Made by a program: the position numbers and the translations under genes | DNA from: Collinsella sp. AM18-10 | Lineage (GTDB): Bacteria; Actinomycetota; Coriobacteriia; Coriobacteriales; Coriobacteriaceae | Length of the DNA stretch: 64,000 nt | Direction of reading: 5' to 3' | NCBI RefSeq assembly: GCF_003471585.1 | Contig: NZ_QRJO01000010.1 | Location: 6,326 to 70,325, forward strand | Shown here: piece by piece, positions 54,444-64,000 of the stretch | Layout: the number at the start of each line of letters is the position of its first letter | Position numbering within the stretch: position 1 is the first letter of the stretch | Notes under the pieces: generated by a model | Database searches by the model: none | The model's input: only the letters and a program-made list of their open reading frames with translations | What the model was told of the DNA's origin: nothing

Positions 54444-54896
54444 ATGAGCATCAATCGAGTGAACATCACCGGTAACCTCACGCGTGATCCCGAGCTGCGC
54501 GCCACCGCCGGCGGAACCCAGGTTCTGTCCTTTGGCGTCGCCGTGAACGATCGTCGCCGCAACCCGCAGACTGGCGAGTGGGAGGACTATCCCAACTTTG
54601 TCGACTGCACTATGTTCGGCACCCGCGCCGAGGCCGTGAGCCGTTTCCTGGCAAAGGGAAACAAGGTCGCGATCGAGGGCAAGCTGCGCTACAGCTCTTG
54701 GGAGCGCGATGGTCAGCGCCGGAGCAAGCTTGAGGTCATCGTCGATGAGATCGAGTTTATGAGCTCCCGTGGTGGCCAGGGTGGCTACGATCAGGGCGGT
54801 TACGCCCCTGCAGCTCCCGCGCCCGCAGCACGTCCTGCCGCACCGGTGGCTACGCCGCCCGCGGTCGACGTCTACGATGAGGACATCCCGTTCTAA
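54444..54896 (+). CDS. ssb: single-stranded DNA-binding protein
   Basis: 150 residues: OB-fold (INRVNITGNLTRDPELRATA, VNDRRRNPQTGEWEDYPNFV), a flexible Gly/Ala/Pro linker and the acidic tip YDEDIPF that docks partner proteins. Located between rpsF and rpsR. Confidence 0.97.
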   Translation: MSINRVNITGNLTRDPELRATAGGTQVLSFGVAVNDRRRNPQTGEWEDYPNFVDCTMFGTRAEAVSRFLAKGNKVAIEGKLRYSSWERDGQRRSKLEVIVDEIEFMSSRGGQGGYDQGGYAPAAPAPAARPAAPVATPPAVDVYDEDIPF

Positions 54897-54968
54897 GGGT
54901 TGTTCACCTATTTTTGAGTGAGAGGCGGCTTCGGTTCGCCGAAGTTGCCAAACGAAAGGTATTTTGAC

Positions 54969-55235
54969 ATGGCTAATGATTTTTCTGCACGTCAGCCGCG
55001 TCGTAAGTACTGCCAGTTCTGCAAGGAGAACACTGAGTTCATCGACTATAAGGACACTCAGCTTCTCCGTAAGTACATGACCGACCGTGGCAAGATCAAG
55101 CCCCGTCGCGTCACTGGCGCTTGCACGCAGCATCAGCATGACATCGCCAACGCCATCAAGCGCGCCCGCGAGATGGCTCTCCTGCCGTACACCGTCCCCG
55201 TGGTTTCCTCTCGTGGCAACCGCGACCGCGGCTAA
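54969..55235 (+). CDS. rpsR: 30S ribosomal protein S18
   Basis: 88 residues: [40 protein letters not shown] and [20 protein letters not shown]. It keeps CxxC plus C/H residues, i.e. the zinc-binding form. Start ATG 54969 after AACGAAAGG. Confidence 0.97.
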   Translation: MANDFSARQPRRKYCQFCKENTEFIDYKDTQLLRKYMTDRGKIKPRRVTGACTQHQHDIANAIKRAREMALLPYTVPVVSSRGNRDRG

Positions 55236-55250
55236 GAAGGGAGACGCATC

Positions 55251-55790
55251 ATGAAGGTTATTCTTCTCGATGAGATCAAGGGCAAGGGCGGCGAGGGTGA
55301 CGTCGTAGAGGTCGCTCAGGGTTACGCTGAGAACTTCCTGTTCCCCAAGAAGCTCGCTGTTGCCGCCACCAAGGGCAACCTCAAGCAGCTTGACGAGCGT
55401 CGCAACAACATCGCCAAGCGCGAGGCCGTCCGTCTGGCTACCGCCAACGAGACCAAGGCTGCCTTCGAGGGCAAGACGGTCACCGTTGACGTCAAGGTCG
55501 GCGACGAGGGCATCCTCTTTGGCTCCGTTACCGCCGCTATGATCGCTGACGCCATCAAGGCTCAGCTCGGTATGGACATCGACCGCAAGCGCGTCGAGCT
55601 CGGTAAGCCCATCAAGGTTGCCGGTGCCCACACCGTTGCCATCTCGCTGTACCGCGAGATCAAGGCCGAGGTTGTCGTTCTCGTCGGCGTTACCGCCGAG
55701 GAGCTCGCTGCCGAGGCTGAGGTCGAGGAGGCCGCTGAGGTCGCCGAGGCCGAGACCGCCGAGGTCGAGACTGAGGCTGCTGCCGAGTAG
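55251..55790 (+). CDS. rplI: 50S ribosomal protein L9 with acidic C-terminal tail
   Basis: 179 residues against about 150 in most species. MKVILLDEIKGKGGEGDVVE and GYAENFLFPKKLAV are the conserved N-domain; the C-domain has LFGSVTAAMIADAIKAQLG. The extra tail of about 30 residues is almost only Ala, Glu and Val (AEEAAEVAEAETAEVETEA). Start preceded by AAGGGAG. Confidence 0.96.
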   Translation: MKVILLDEIKGKGGEGDVVEVAQGYAENFLFPKKLAVAATKGNLKQLDERRNNIAKREAVRLATANETKAAFEGKTVTVDVKVGDEGILFGSVTAAMIADAIKAQLGMDIDRKRVELGKPIKVAGAHTVAISLYREIKAEVVVLVGVTAEELAAEAEVEEAAEVAEAETAEVETEAAAE

Positions 55791-55822
55791 CATTTGCTGC
55801 AACGCAACAATCTTGTTCTAAG

Positions 55823-55862
55823 AAGGGCGCTCTGGGAAACCGGGGCGCCCTTTTTGTTTTTT
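55823..55862 (+). terminator. terminator of the rpsF operon
   Basis: Stem AAGGGCGC / GGCGCCCTT around a 13-base loop, followed by a long T-rich run. Confidence 0.88.
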
Positions 55863-56015
55863 GCGCTGAGTGAGTGTCATGGTGAACGTTGCGTCGAAGT
55901 CCTATATACGGGACCGTTCATCCGTTTCGTTCGGTGATGATTGGCGGCGCGTGGCCCGTTTTGGGACCGTGGCTGATACTATGGATGCTCGCAAGCGATA
56001 TGAATGAGGGTGCTC

Positions 56016-57407
56016 ATGGCATACGACGATAGGGAGACGGGGCTGACGGTTGAGGACCGCGGCTCCAAGTTGGGTCTCCCTCAAAACCAAGATGCAGAGG
56101 CCAACGTACTGGCCGCTATGCTGCTATCGCCCGAGGTGGTCGAGGAGGCCCAGGTCGAGCTGCAGCCCGATGACTTCTACCGGCCCATCCATAAGACCAT
56201 CTATACCGCGATGGTCGATATGTACAACAGTCGCATTCCCATCGACTCCATCTCGCTGATCGATTACCTGCGAAGCATCAACAAGCTCGATGCTGTGGGC
56301 GGCGAGGCGTACATTTTGGAGCTGATGGGTCAGACCCTGTCACTCGTCAACTGGCAGCACCATGCCGCCATCGTTCGCCGCGATTCGATGCTGCGTGAGT
56401 TGATCGGCGCCACCAACGAAATCAACGCGCTGGCATATAACGCCCCCACCGACACCAAAGAGGTCGTGGAGCTGGCCGAGAGCAAGCTGCTCAAGGTCAC
56501 GGCGCGCGAGGTCAAGTCGAGCTACAAGACGCTGACCGAGTTTATGGTCGAGGCCTATAACGAGGCCGAGGAAGTGTGCCAGGCCGGTGGCCAGGCTGCG
56601 GGCGTGCCCACGGGCTTCCCGTCGCTCGACCGCATGCTCATGGGTTTCCGCGAGGGTCAGCTCATCATCATCGGCGCCCGTCCTGCTGTAGGTAAGACGT
56701 CGTTCGCCCTGAATCTGGCGCTCAACGCTGCCGCTGCTGGTTATACCGTCGGCTTCTTCTCGCTGGAGATGTCGGGCAAGGAAATTGCCCAGCGTCTGAT
56801 TTGCGCCTACGCCATGATCTCGATCAGTGACTTCCGCATGGGCCGCATTAGCCCCGAGCAGTGGGCCAACATCAACGAGGCCACGCAGACCTTGTCCAAG
56901 CTCGATATTCTGATTGACGATACGCCCGGCACCACGGTGACCGAGATCCGCGCCAAGAGCCGCCGCATGCTCCATAACAAGGAGAAGGCCATTATCATCC
57001 TGGACTACCTGCAGCTGGTGAGTCCTCCGCCGGGACGTCGCTCCGAGAGCCGTACCGTCGAGGTCTCCGAGATGTCGCGAGGTCTGAAGATTATGGCCAA
57101 GGAGCTCAAGATTCCGCTGATCGCGCTGTCGCAGCTGTCGCGTCAGGTTGAATCCCGTACCGGCAAGCGCCCGCAGCTGTCCGACCTGCGTGAATCGGGC
57201 TCCATCGAGCAGGACGCTGACATTGTTATGTTCTTGGACCGATCCGCCGACGAGGCCGAGGCCTCGCGTGACGATCGACCCGACGAGGGCGTTACGCGTA
57301 TCGTCGTGGCCAAGAACCGTTCGGGCCCGATCGGTGACGTCGACCTGATGTTCCTGCCGGCATCCACCAAGTTCTATGAGCTTGATGGGGCGCATACCGA
57401 GGAGTAG
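56016..57407 (+). CDS. dnaB: replicative DNA helicase DnaB
   Basis: Hexameric replicative helicase, about 463 residues. N-domain LPQNQDAEANVLAAMLLSPE, RecA-like domain with Walker A GARPAVGKTSFALNLAL, MSGKEIAQRL, Walker B IIILDYLQLVSPP, and LSDLRESGSIEQDADIVMFL. No intein. Start ATG 56016 after GAGGGTG; an ATG four codons upstream is less likely. Confidence 0.97.
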   Translation: MAYDDRETGLTVEDRGSKLGLPQNQDAEANVLAAMLLSPEVVEEAQVELQPDDFYRPIHKTIYTAMVDMYNSRIPIDSISLIDYLRSINKLDAVGGEAYILELMGQTLSLVNWQHHAAIVRRDSMLRELIGATNEINALAYNAPTDTKEVVELAESKLLKVTAREVKSSYKTLTEFMVEAYNEAEEVCQAGGQAAGVPTGFPSLDRMLMGFREGQLIIIGARPAVGKTSFALNLALNAAAAGYTVGFFSLEMSGKEIAQRLICAYAMISISDFRMGRISPEQWANINEATQTLSKLDILIDDTPGTTVTEIRAKSRRMLHNKEKAIIILDYLQLVSPPPGRRSESRTVEVSEMSRGLKIMAKELKIPLIALSQLSRQVESRTGKRPQLSDLRESGSIEQDADIVMFLDRSADEAEASRDDRPDEGVTRIVVAKNRSGPIGDVDLMFLPASTKFYELDGAHTEE

Positions 57408-57491
57408 GACAGGCGCCCGTTGCACGGGTATACTGGGAATGTTTTGTGCTTCTGCGTGCCGGCGTGGTGCGTAGACAGTCCATGAATGTAA

Positions 57492-58787
<1,296 letters not shown>

Positions 58788-58809
58788 TCGGGACTATTTG
58801 GTTATTGCG

Positions 58810-58856
58810 ATATACCCCTTTGCAGCCCGGACGGGCGGCCGAGGGGTATATTTGCT
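58810..58856 (+). terminator. hairpin between purA and purD
   Basis: ATATACCCCT (58810) pairs with AGGGGTATAT (58842-58851) around a GC-rich loop, followed by TTGCTTG. The T-run is weak, so termination may be partial. Confidence 0.6.
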
Positions 58857-58905
58857 TGCAAAGGGCTCGCGCGGAGCGGGCCATTCATCCATAGAGGAGG
58901 CACCC

Positions 58906-60210
58906 TTGAAGGCGGACACTCAAACCATCGACATCCTGTTGTTGGGCAGCGGCGGCCGTGAGCATGCTTTGGCAGCTAAGCTCGCGGCATCACCGCGCGC
59001 CGGCAAGCTCTACATCGCGCCGGGCAACGGCGGCACCGCGAGCTGCGGCGAGAACGTTGTTCTCGACGACTGCGATCCTGCGGCCGTGGCGGCGTTTGCG
59101 CAGAGCCACGGATGCGGACTCGTGGTAATTGGCCCCGAGGCTCCGCTCGTGGCGGGCGTGGCCGACGCCGTGCGCGCGGCAGGTATTCCCTGCTTTGGCC
59201 CGGGTGCCGAGGGTGCCCAGATGGAGGGTTCCAAGCTGTTCTCCAAGCAGCTCATGGAGCGCGCCGGTATCCCGACGGCAGCCTATGGTTCGTTTACCGA
59301 CGAGGCTTCGGCTCTCGCCTACGTGCGCGAGCAGGGCGCTCCGCTGGTCGTGAAGGCCGACGGCCTTGCCGCGGGCAAGGGAGTTATCGTGGCGACCGAA
59401 CTTGAGCAGGCCGAGGAGGCCGTGCGCGAGTGCTTTGGCGGCACCTTTGGCGATGCCGGCAACACCGTGGTTATCGAGGAGATGCTCGTTGGTCCCGAGT
59501 GCTCGCTGCTCGCCTTTACCGACGGCAAGACCGTGCGCCCCATGGCCACCTCGCAGGACCACAAGCGCGCCCTCGAGGGCGACAAGGGCCCCAACACCGG
59601 CGGCATGGGCGTCTACAGCCCGGTGCCCATCGTGACCGACGAGGAGCACGCCACCATGGTGGCGGTCATGGAGCAGACCGTTGCCGAGCTTGCTGCCGAG
59701 GGCATCGACTACCGCGGCTGCCTGTATGGCGGCTTTATGCTCACGCCTGCCGGCCCCAAGGTGCTGGAGTTCAATGCCCGCTTTGGCGACCCCGAGACGC
59801 AGGTCGTGCTGCCGCGCCTTAAGAACGACCTGGTTGAGGTCATGCTCGCCTGCGCCAACTGCGAGCTCGATCAGATTGAGCTCGACTGGCGTGACGAGTG
59901 GGCTGTGGCCGTTGTCCTGACGAGCGCGGGCTATCCCGGCAGCTACGAGAAGGGCAAGGTCATCACTGGTATTGAGGATGCCGAGGCCATGGAGAACGTG
60001 ACCGTGTACCACGCGGGCACCGCCGTGGTGGATGGCCAGCTCGTGACCAACGGCGGCCGCGTGCTTGCCGTAACCGCTCTGGGTGACACGTTCGAGAACG
60101 CTCGCAACCTTGCCTACGAGGCCTGCGAGAAGATTGATTTTGAAGGCAAGACCCTGCGCCACGACATCGGCCTGCGCGCGCTGCGCGGCCGCGACGCCTG
60201 GGATGCCTAA
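58906..60210 (+). CDS. purD: phosphoribosylamine--glycine ligase
   Basis: ATP-grasp enzyme making GAR, second step of purine synthesis. About 434 residues from the TTG at 58906, five bases after a perfect GAGGAGG; upstream codons run through the purA hairpin. Motifs: [62 protein letters not shown] and [13 protein letters not shown]. Confidence 0.96.
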   Translation: MKADTQTIDILLLGSGGREHALAAKLAASPRAGKLYIAPGNGGTASCGENVVLDDCDPAAVAAFAQSHGCGLVVIGPEAPLVAGVADAVRAAGIPCFGPGAEGAQMEGSKLFSKQLMERAGIPTAAYGSFTDEASALAYVREQGAPLVVKADGLAAGKGVIVATELEQAEEAVRECFGGTFGDAGNTVVIEEMLVGPECSLLAFTDGKTVRPMATSQDHKRALEGDKGPNTGGMGVYSPVPIVTDEEHATMVAVMEQTVAELAAEGIDYRGCLYGGFMLTPAGPKVLEFNARFGDPETQVVLPRLKNDLVEVMLACANCELDQIELDWRDEWAVAVVLTSAGYPGSYEKGKVITGIEDAEAMENVTVYHAGTAVVDGQLVTNGGRVLAVTALGDTFENARNLAYEACEKIDFEGKTLRHDIGLRALRGRDAWDA

Positions 60211-60231
60211 AATCCGAGAGGAATGAGACGG

Positions 60232-60927
60232 ATGGACGAGAAGAACGAAGAGCTCGTGGATGCGCAGATCGTTGAAGAGGACAGCCGCATGTATGGGCAC
60301 GCCGAGGGCGAGCCCGGCGGCGAGGTCGCTGACGAGCCGGCGCTGGTGCTGGGCGACGACGACCCACACGATGCCGAGCTGCACGAGAAGATTCTTTCGG
60401 AGGAGTGCGCCTGGAAGGGCAAGATCCTCGACGTCCACCGTCTTGAGGTTGAGCTGCCCAACGGTCGCCGCAGCGCCCGCGATATCGTTCGCCATCCGGG
60501 TGCGGCGGCCGTTGTGGCGCTGACCGAGAGCGGCAAGATCGTACTGGTGCGTCAGTACCGCACCGCTATCGACCGCGTGACGGTCGAGATTCCCGCCGGC
60601 AAGCTCGATCCAGGCGAGGACCCGCTCGATTGCGCCAAACGCGAGCTGCATGAGGAGACGGGCTTTAGGGCTGGTCGTATTCGCTTTTTGACGTCGATTG
60701 TCACGTCCTGCGGTTTTTGCGACGAGATCATTCACATCTACTTGGCTACCAAGCTCGAGTTTGATGCGCCCAATCCCGATGATGATGAGTTCGTCAACGT
60801 TGACCTGGTGCCGCTGCACGAGCTGATTGACGCCGTGCTCGACGGCAAGATCGAAGACGCCAAGACCGTCGTGGGCGCCTTGGCCTGCGATAGCATCGCG
60901 CATCGACTTGGTGGAGCCGAACTGTAA
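60232..60927 (+). CDS. NUDIX hydrolase (ADP-ribose pyrophosphatase-like)
   Basis: About 231 residues. A complete NUDIX box (GKLDPGEDPLDCAKRELHEE then TGF) is preceded by VEIPAG, and RQYRTAID matches ADP-ribose pyrophosphatases. The first 65 residues are an acidic extension (EGEPGGEVADEPALVLGDDD) not needed for the fold. The ATG at 60232 is at good distance from GAGAGG; an ATG three codons earlier is too close. Follows purD by 21 bp and may be co-transcribed. Confidence 0.9.
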   Translation: MDEKNEELVDAQIVEEDSRMYGHAEGEPGGEVADEPALVLGDDDPHDAELHEKILSEECAWKGKILDVHRLEVELPNGRRSARDIVRHPGAAAVVALTESGKIVLVRQYRTAIDRVTVEIPAGKLDPGEDPLDCAKRELHEETGFRAGRIRFLTSIVTSCGFCDEIIHIYLATKLEFDAPNPDDDEFVNVDLVPLHELIDAVLDGKIEDAKTVVGALACDSIAHRLGGAEL

Positions 60928-61035
60928 CGAGCGGGATGGCCCTTGGGTCATTTAGCCAACTTTGTTGAAGCGGGGTTATGACCTCGCTGGTTTGTGTAAG
61001 TCAGCGAAAGTGCTTCATTTGAGACAAGGTGGCCT

Positions 61036-61079
61036 AAAAGAGGAGGGAAGCGTATGGATATACGCGACCGACGATTGAA
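61036..61079. repeat. repeat copy supplying the ABC transporter ribosome binding site
   Basis: AAAGAGGAGGGAAGCGTA and TACGCGACCGACGATTGA, separated by six bases, are identical to the two blocks of the gyrB-gyrA intergenic element (opposite strand). The ATG at 61054 falls in the six-base spacer. Confidence 0.8.
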
Positions 61080-62925
61080 GGCCAGATTGTCCAAATGGGG
61101 CACTTGCAGCGTCGAGACGAAACGCGGTTTGGTAAAACCGCGTAAGGTGATTATGCTGAAGAGGTTTCTTTCTTACTACGAGCCCCAGATGGGGCTTTTT
61201 GTTGCTGATACTGTTTGTGCTCTGGTGCTTGCCGCCATTGACCTTGCGTTTCCTATTATTCTGCGCAATTTGACCGGTGGGCTGTTTACCCAGGGTCATG
61301 CTGCCATTATGCAGGCGCTCGGCATGATCGCGGTGGGCTTGGTGCTGATGTATGCCGTCCGCTGCGCCTGCCGCTATTTTGTGAGCTATTGGGGCCACGT
61401 GATGGGCGCGCGCATGGAGTCCAAGATGCGCGAGGACCTGTTCGACCAGTACGAGCGCTTTAGTTTTGCGTACTTCGATCGCAACAGCTCGGGCGACATG
61501 ATGAGCCGCGTGGTCAACGACCTGTTCGATATCTGCGAGGCGGCGCACCACGTGCCCGAGTGGATCATCATCTGCGGCATCGAGATTATCGGCTCGTTTG
61601 TGATCCTCTTTACCATCGCCCCGGTGCTGGCGCTCGCCATGGCTGTGGTGACAGCAGCGTTTGCGGTCATCATGTTTTGGCAGAACATGCGCATGCGCGA
61701 GGTCTTTAGCGACAACCGCAAAAAGATCAGCGGCATCAATGCGCAGCTGCAGGATTCGCTGGCGGGCATGCGCGTGGTCAAGAGCTTTGCCAATGAGGAG
61801 ACCGAACGCTTCAAGTTCCGCGCCTCCAACAATCGCTATCTTTCGTCCAAGGAGAACATGTATCACGCCATGGGCGTCTATACTGCGACGTATGGCCTGC
61901 TCTCGGGTGTGCTCTATGTGATCGTGGTACTGCTGGGCGGCTGGCTGGTCGCCCAGGGACGGCTGCAGGCGGTCGATATGGCGACCTTTGCGCTCTATAT
62001 TTCGCTGTTCTGCACGCCGCTCGAGACACTCGTCAATTCGGCCGAAACGTATCAGAAGGCCATCGCCGGCTTTAAGCGCATGGACGAGGTACTCTCGACC
62101 GCGCCGGATATCCAGGACAAGCCGGGCGCCACGGATCTGCAGGTGACCGCCGGCGCCGTGGATTATCACGACGTGTGCTTTAACTACGAGGATGTTGAGC
62201 TGGGCGAGGGCGATGCCGACGAGCGTCCCGTTATCGACCATATGGATCTGTCCATCAAGCCCGGGCAGACCATCGCTTTGGTTGGCCCTTCGGGCGGTGG
62301 CAAGTCCACGACCTGTTCGCTGCTGCCGCGCTTTTATGACGTTGCTGCCGGATCCATTAGCATCGACGGTCAGGACGTGCGCGATGTGACGCAGCAGAGC
62401 CTGCGCCGCGCCATCGGCCTGGTACAGCAGGATGTCTACCTGTTTGACGGAACAATCGGCGAGAACATCGCCTACGGCAAGCCGGGCGCCACGGCAGAAG
62501 AGATCGCCGGAGCCGCCCGTCGTGCCAACATCGATGCCTTTATCGAGTCGCTTCCACAGGGTTATGACACCGTGGTGGGCGAGCGCGGCAGCCGTCTTTC
62601 GGGCGGACAGAAGCAGCGCGTTGCCATTGCGCGCGTGTTTCTCAAGAACCCCAAGATCCTGATTTTGGACGAGGCGACGAGTGCTTTGGATAACGAGAGC
62701 GAGGAGGCGGTGCAGGAGTCACTCGAGGAGCTGGCACGCGGCCGTACCACAATCATCATTGCCCACCGTCTTTCGACCATTAAGCATGCCGATGAGATTG
62801 CGACCGTTGAGCATGGTCGCGTTGTGGAGCGTGGCACGCACGAGGAGCTTCTCGCCCGTGGCGGCACCTATGCCCGTTACTATCGAATGCAGTTCGAAGG
62901 TGCGCGTGCGCACGAGCTCGACTGA
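61054..62925 (+). CDS. ABC exporter, fused permease and ATPase
   Basis: A 623-residue half-transporter that should work as a homo- or heterodimer. Six-helix permease (about residues 45-340), then an ATPase: Walker A ALVGPSGGGKSTTCSLLPRF, Q-loop QQDVYLFDGTI, signature RLSGGQKQRVAIARVF, Walker B ILILDEATSALD, H-loop IIAHRLSTIKHAD. Substrate unknown; the family includes lipid and drug exporters. The ATG at 61054 has an excellent AGGAGGG, but this region is a repeat copy and the family-like N-terminus (MLKRFLSYYEPQ) begins at 61153, where AAGGTG precedes an ATG. Either start is possible. Confidence 0.92.
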   Translation: MDIRDRRLKARLSKWGTCSVETKRGLVKPRKVIMLKRFLSYYEPQMGLFVADTVCALVLAAIDLAFPIILRNLTGGLFTQGHAAIMQALGMIAVGLVLMYAVRCACRYFVSYWGHVMGARMESKMREDLFDQYERFSFAYFDRNSSGDMMSRVVNDLFDICEAAHHVPEWIIICGIEIIGSFVILFTIAPVLALAMAVVTAAFAVIMFWQNMRMREVFSDNRKKISGINAQLQDSLAGMRVVKSFANEETERFKFRASNNRYLSSKENMYHAMGVYTATYGLLSGVLYVIVVLLGGWLVAQGRLQAVDMATFALYISLFCTPLETLVNSAETYQKAIAGFKRMDEVLSTAPDIQDKPGATDLQVTAGAVDYHDVCFNYEDVELGEGDADERPVIDHMDLSIKPGQTIALVGPSGGGKSTTCSLLPRFYDVAAGSISIDGQDVRDVTQQSLRRAIGLVQQDVYLFDGTIGENIAYGKPGATAEEIAGAARRANIDAFIESLPQGYDTVVGERGSRLSGGQKQRVAIARVFLKNPKILILDEATSALDNESEEAVQESLEELARGRTTIIIAHRLSTIKHADEIATVEHGRVVERGTHEELLARGGTYARYYRMQFEGARAHELD

Positions 62926-62944
62926 TTGATATGACAGGAAGTTT

Positions 62945-63895
62945 ATGGCTGACAAGAACCCTTTGACTCCGGAAGAAGTGACGGAGTTATTCTCCGAAAT
63001 CGATGCATCCGGCGTCTTGGATCCCACGCTTGCCAAAAAGCGAACCGAGCGCATGCGTGAGAAGGAGGCTGCGGCCAAGCGCGGTGACAAAGCGGCGCTA
63101 GCGCAGCTGCGCAGCGAGGACCGCGCGAGCCAGGCAAAACATATCGACCCGCTGTCCGAGGACGATCCTTCGGGCTCGCAGGTGAGCCATACCATTACGA
63201 AGACCGCGATGGCCGTGGTCATCGGTATTCTGGTGCTGATCGTGGGCATGCAGATCGGCTACGGCGTGATGCGTCGTCTGAACACCGCCAACCTGTCCGA
63301 GAGCGTTTCGGTGGATACCGTCTCGACCGCGCTCAAGGGTGGACTCGAATGGGGCAACGGCTTTACGCAGTTCCCGCTCGATTTTTCTGTCGATGAAGCC
63401 GATGAGCGTACGGGCACGGTCGAGGTGACGGTGTTGGACACATCGTCTGCCAACGAGCTCGAGCTGCTGTCCAATGGTCAGATCCAGGCCGCGGCGCTTG
63501 CGACCAACGCGCTACTCAACGATAAGATCGACCGCGTGGTGTATAACGTTCACGCCTATATCGACGAGGATAGCAACATTCAGCACGATTCCTTCTTTGG
63601 CATGTTTCCCGCCCAGGGCCACCAGAGCGCCATCCTGACGTTCGTGTGGACCAAGAGCTCATCCAACGCTACGAGTATCGACTGGAAGATGCGCATCGTG
63701 AGTATGGATGACACTATCGCCGAGCGCATTCAGAAGCAGGTGAACTCGGTGTCGTCGTTGATTGAGGACCCGGTGGTGAGCCAGACCAAGATTGACGAGG
63801 AAAAGGCCGAACGTGACCTGGAGCATCGTCTGCATGGCCGCGAGATTTTCCGCGGCGGCAAGCCCGACCGAACGCCGTCCGAACTGCTGGAGTAG
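62945..63895 (+). CDS. single-pass membrane protein of unknown function
   Basis: 316 residues. A charged cytoplasmic N-terminal part (about 1-85, KKRTERMREKEAAAKRGDKA) precedes one membrane helix (AMAVVIGILVLIVGMQIGYG) and an external beta-rich domain (about 115-290) ending in a charged tail. No family recognised. Starts 20 bp after the ABC transporter stop, with AGGAAG upstream, so the two are probably an operon and it may assist the transporter (inference). Confidence 0.8.
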   Translation: MADKNPLTPEEVTELFSEIDASGVLDPTLAKKRTERMREKEAAAKRGDKAALAQLRSEDRASQAKHIDPLSEDDPSGSQVSHTITKTAMAVVIGILVLIVGMQIGYGVMRRLNTANLSESVSVDTVSTALKGGLEWGNGFTQFPLDFSVDEADERTGTVEVTVLDTSSANELELLSNGQIQAAALATNALLNDKIDRVVYNVHAYIDEDSNIQHDSFFGMFPAQGHQSAILTFVWTKSSSNATSIDWKMRIVSMDDTIAERIQKQVNSVSSLIEDPVVSQTKIDEEKAERDLEHRLHGREIFRGGKPDRTPSELLE

Positions 63896-63916
63896 GACAA
63901 GAAAAAATAAGAGGCC

Positions 63917-63958
63917 ATTATCCCGCGTGAGCCACAAGCCCACGCGGGATAATTTTTC
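63917..63958 (+). terminator. terminator after the ABC transporter operon
   Basis: Perfect 13-bp stem ATTATCCCGCGTG / CACGCGGGATAAT followed by T5. The remaining bases to 64000 show no gene. Confidence 0.92.
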
Positions 63959-64000
63959 TGGGACGGGGATTAAATAAGGCTCTGTTAGACCAGGATTGAC

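Noticed and set aside
58788..58905. Purine riboswitch before purD
   Set aside because: The only structure is a simple hairpin resembling a terminator; no conserved purine aptamer core is visible.
58990..60951. A minus-strand frame of 653 codons opposite purD and the NUDIX gene
   Set aside because: It spans two real genes and their gap in antisense, with no own features.

Overview
The window looks like the replication-origin region of a gut Coriobacteriia chromosome, most likely Collinsella or a close relative. This is inferred from the high GC content, actinobacterial-type gene content (paired WYL regulators, short YidC, DUF721 gene in the gyrase cluster), several LPxTG-type surface proteins with SpaA/Cna_B repeats, and gene order. 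No database search was possible.

Layout. 0-6.4 kb (mostly minus): start of an OmpR-type response regulator, a Tat-exported lipoprotein overlapping a TSCPD protein, a solute-binding protein translationally coupled to a membrane GGDEF protein, and purB. 6.4-10.8 kb: a ~130-bp tandem repeat beside tRNA-Gly(CCC), then a large thioester/SpaA-repeat adhesin with an LPATG anchor. 10.8-21.4 kb: a membrane M28-like protein with a huge disordered insert, a divergent pair of WYL regulators, DinG with a DnaQ exonuclease domain, Ddl and RlmN. 21.5-26.6 kb (minus): small membrane protein, parB, parA, three perfect parS sites, rsmG, then jag, yidC, yidD, rnpA and rpmH with a strong promoter. 26.6-30.2 kb: a split oriC. 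DnaA-box-like motifs lie on both sides of dnaA, and an uncharacterised GHKL ATPase/Gln-rich/winged-helix gene is inserted directly upstream of dnaA. 30.2-38 kb: dnaN, recF, a DUF721 gene, gyrB, gyrA. 38-42 kb: a 34-bp perfect inverted repeat, tRNA-Ile/Ala/Ile, a bifunctional-nuclease-family gene, two small unknowns, typA. 42.2-49.9 kb: a three-gene pilus/adhesin locus with no sortase here, bracketed by related inverted hairpin repeats. 50-53.3 kb: a polymer-forming membrane protein, a TRIC/UPF0126 protein, and a PD-(D/E)XK-like gene between two inverted copies of an ~80-bp palindromic element. 53.3-64 kb: two tRNA-Ser genes, rpsF-ssb-rpsR-rplI, dnaB, purA, purD, a NUDIX hydrolase, an ABC exporter and an unknown membrane protein.

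Housekeeping genes are mostly co-oriented with replication away from the origin. The points most worth following are the ATPase-wHTH gene in oriC, the palindrome-flanked nuclease-like gene, the Phe at the quinolone-determining Ser83 position of GyrA, the bracketed pilus locus with a poly-C tract, and a repeat family that supplies the ribosome binding site of the ABC transporter.
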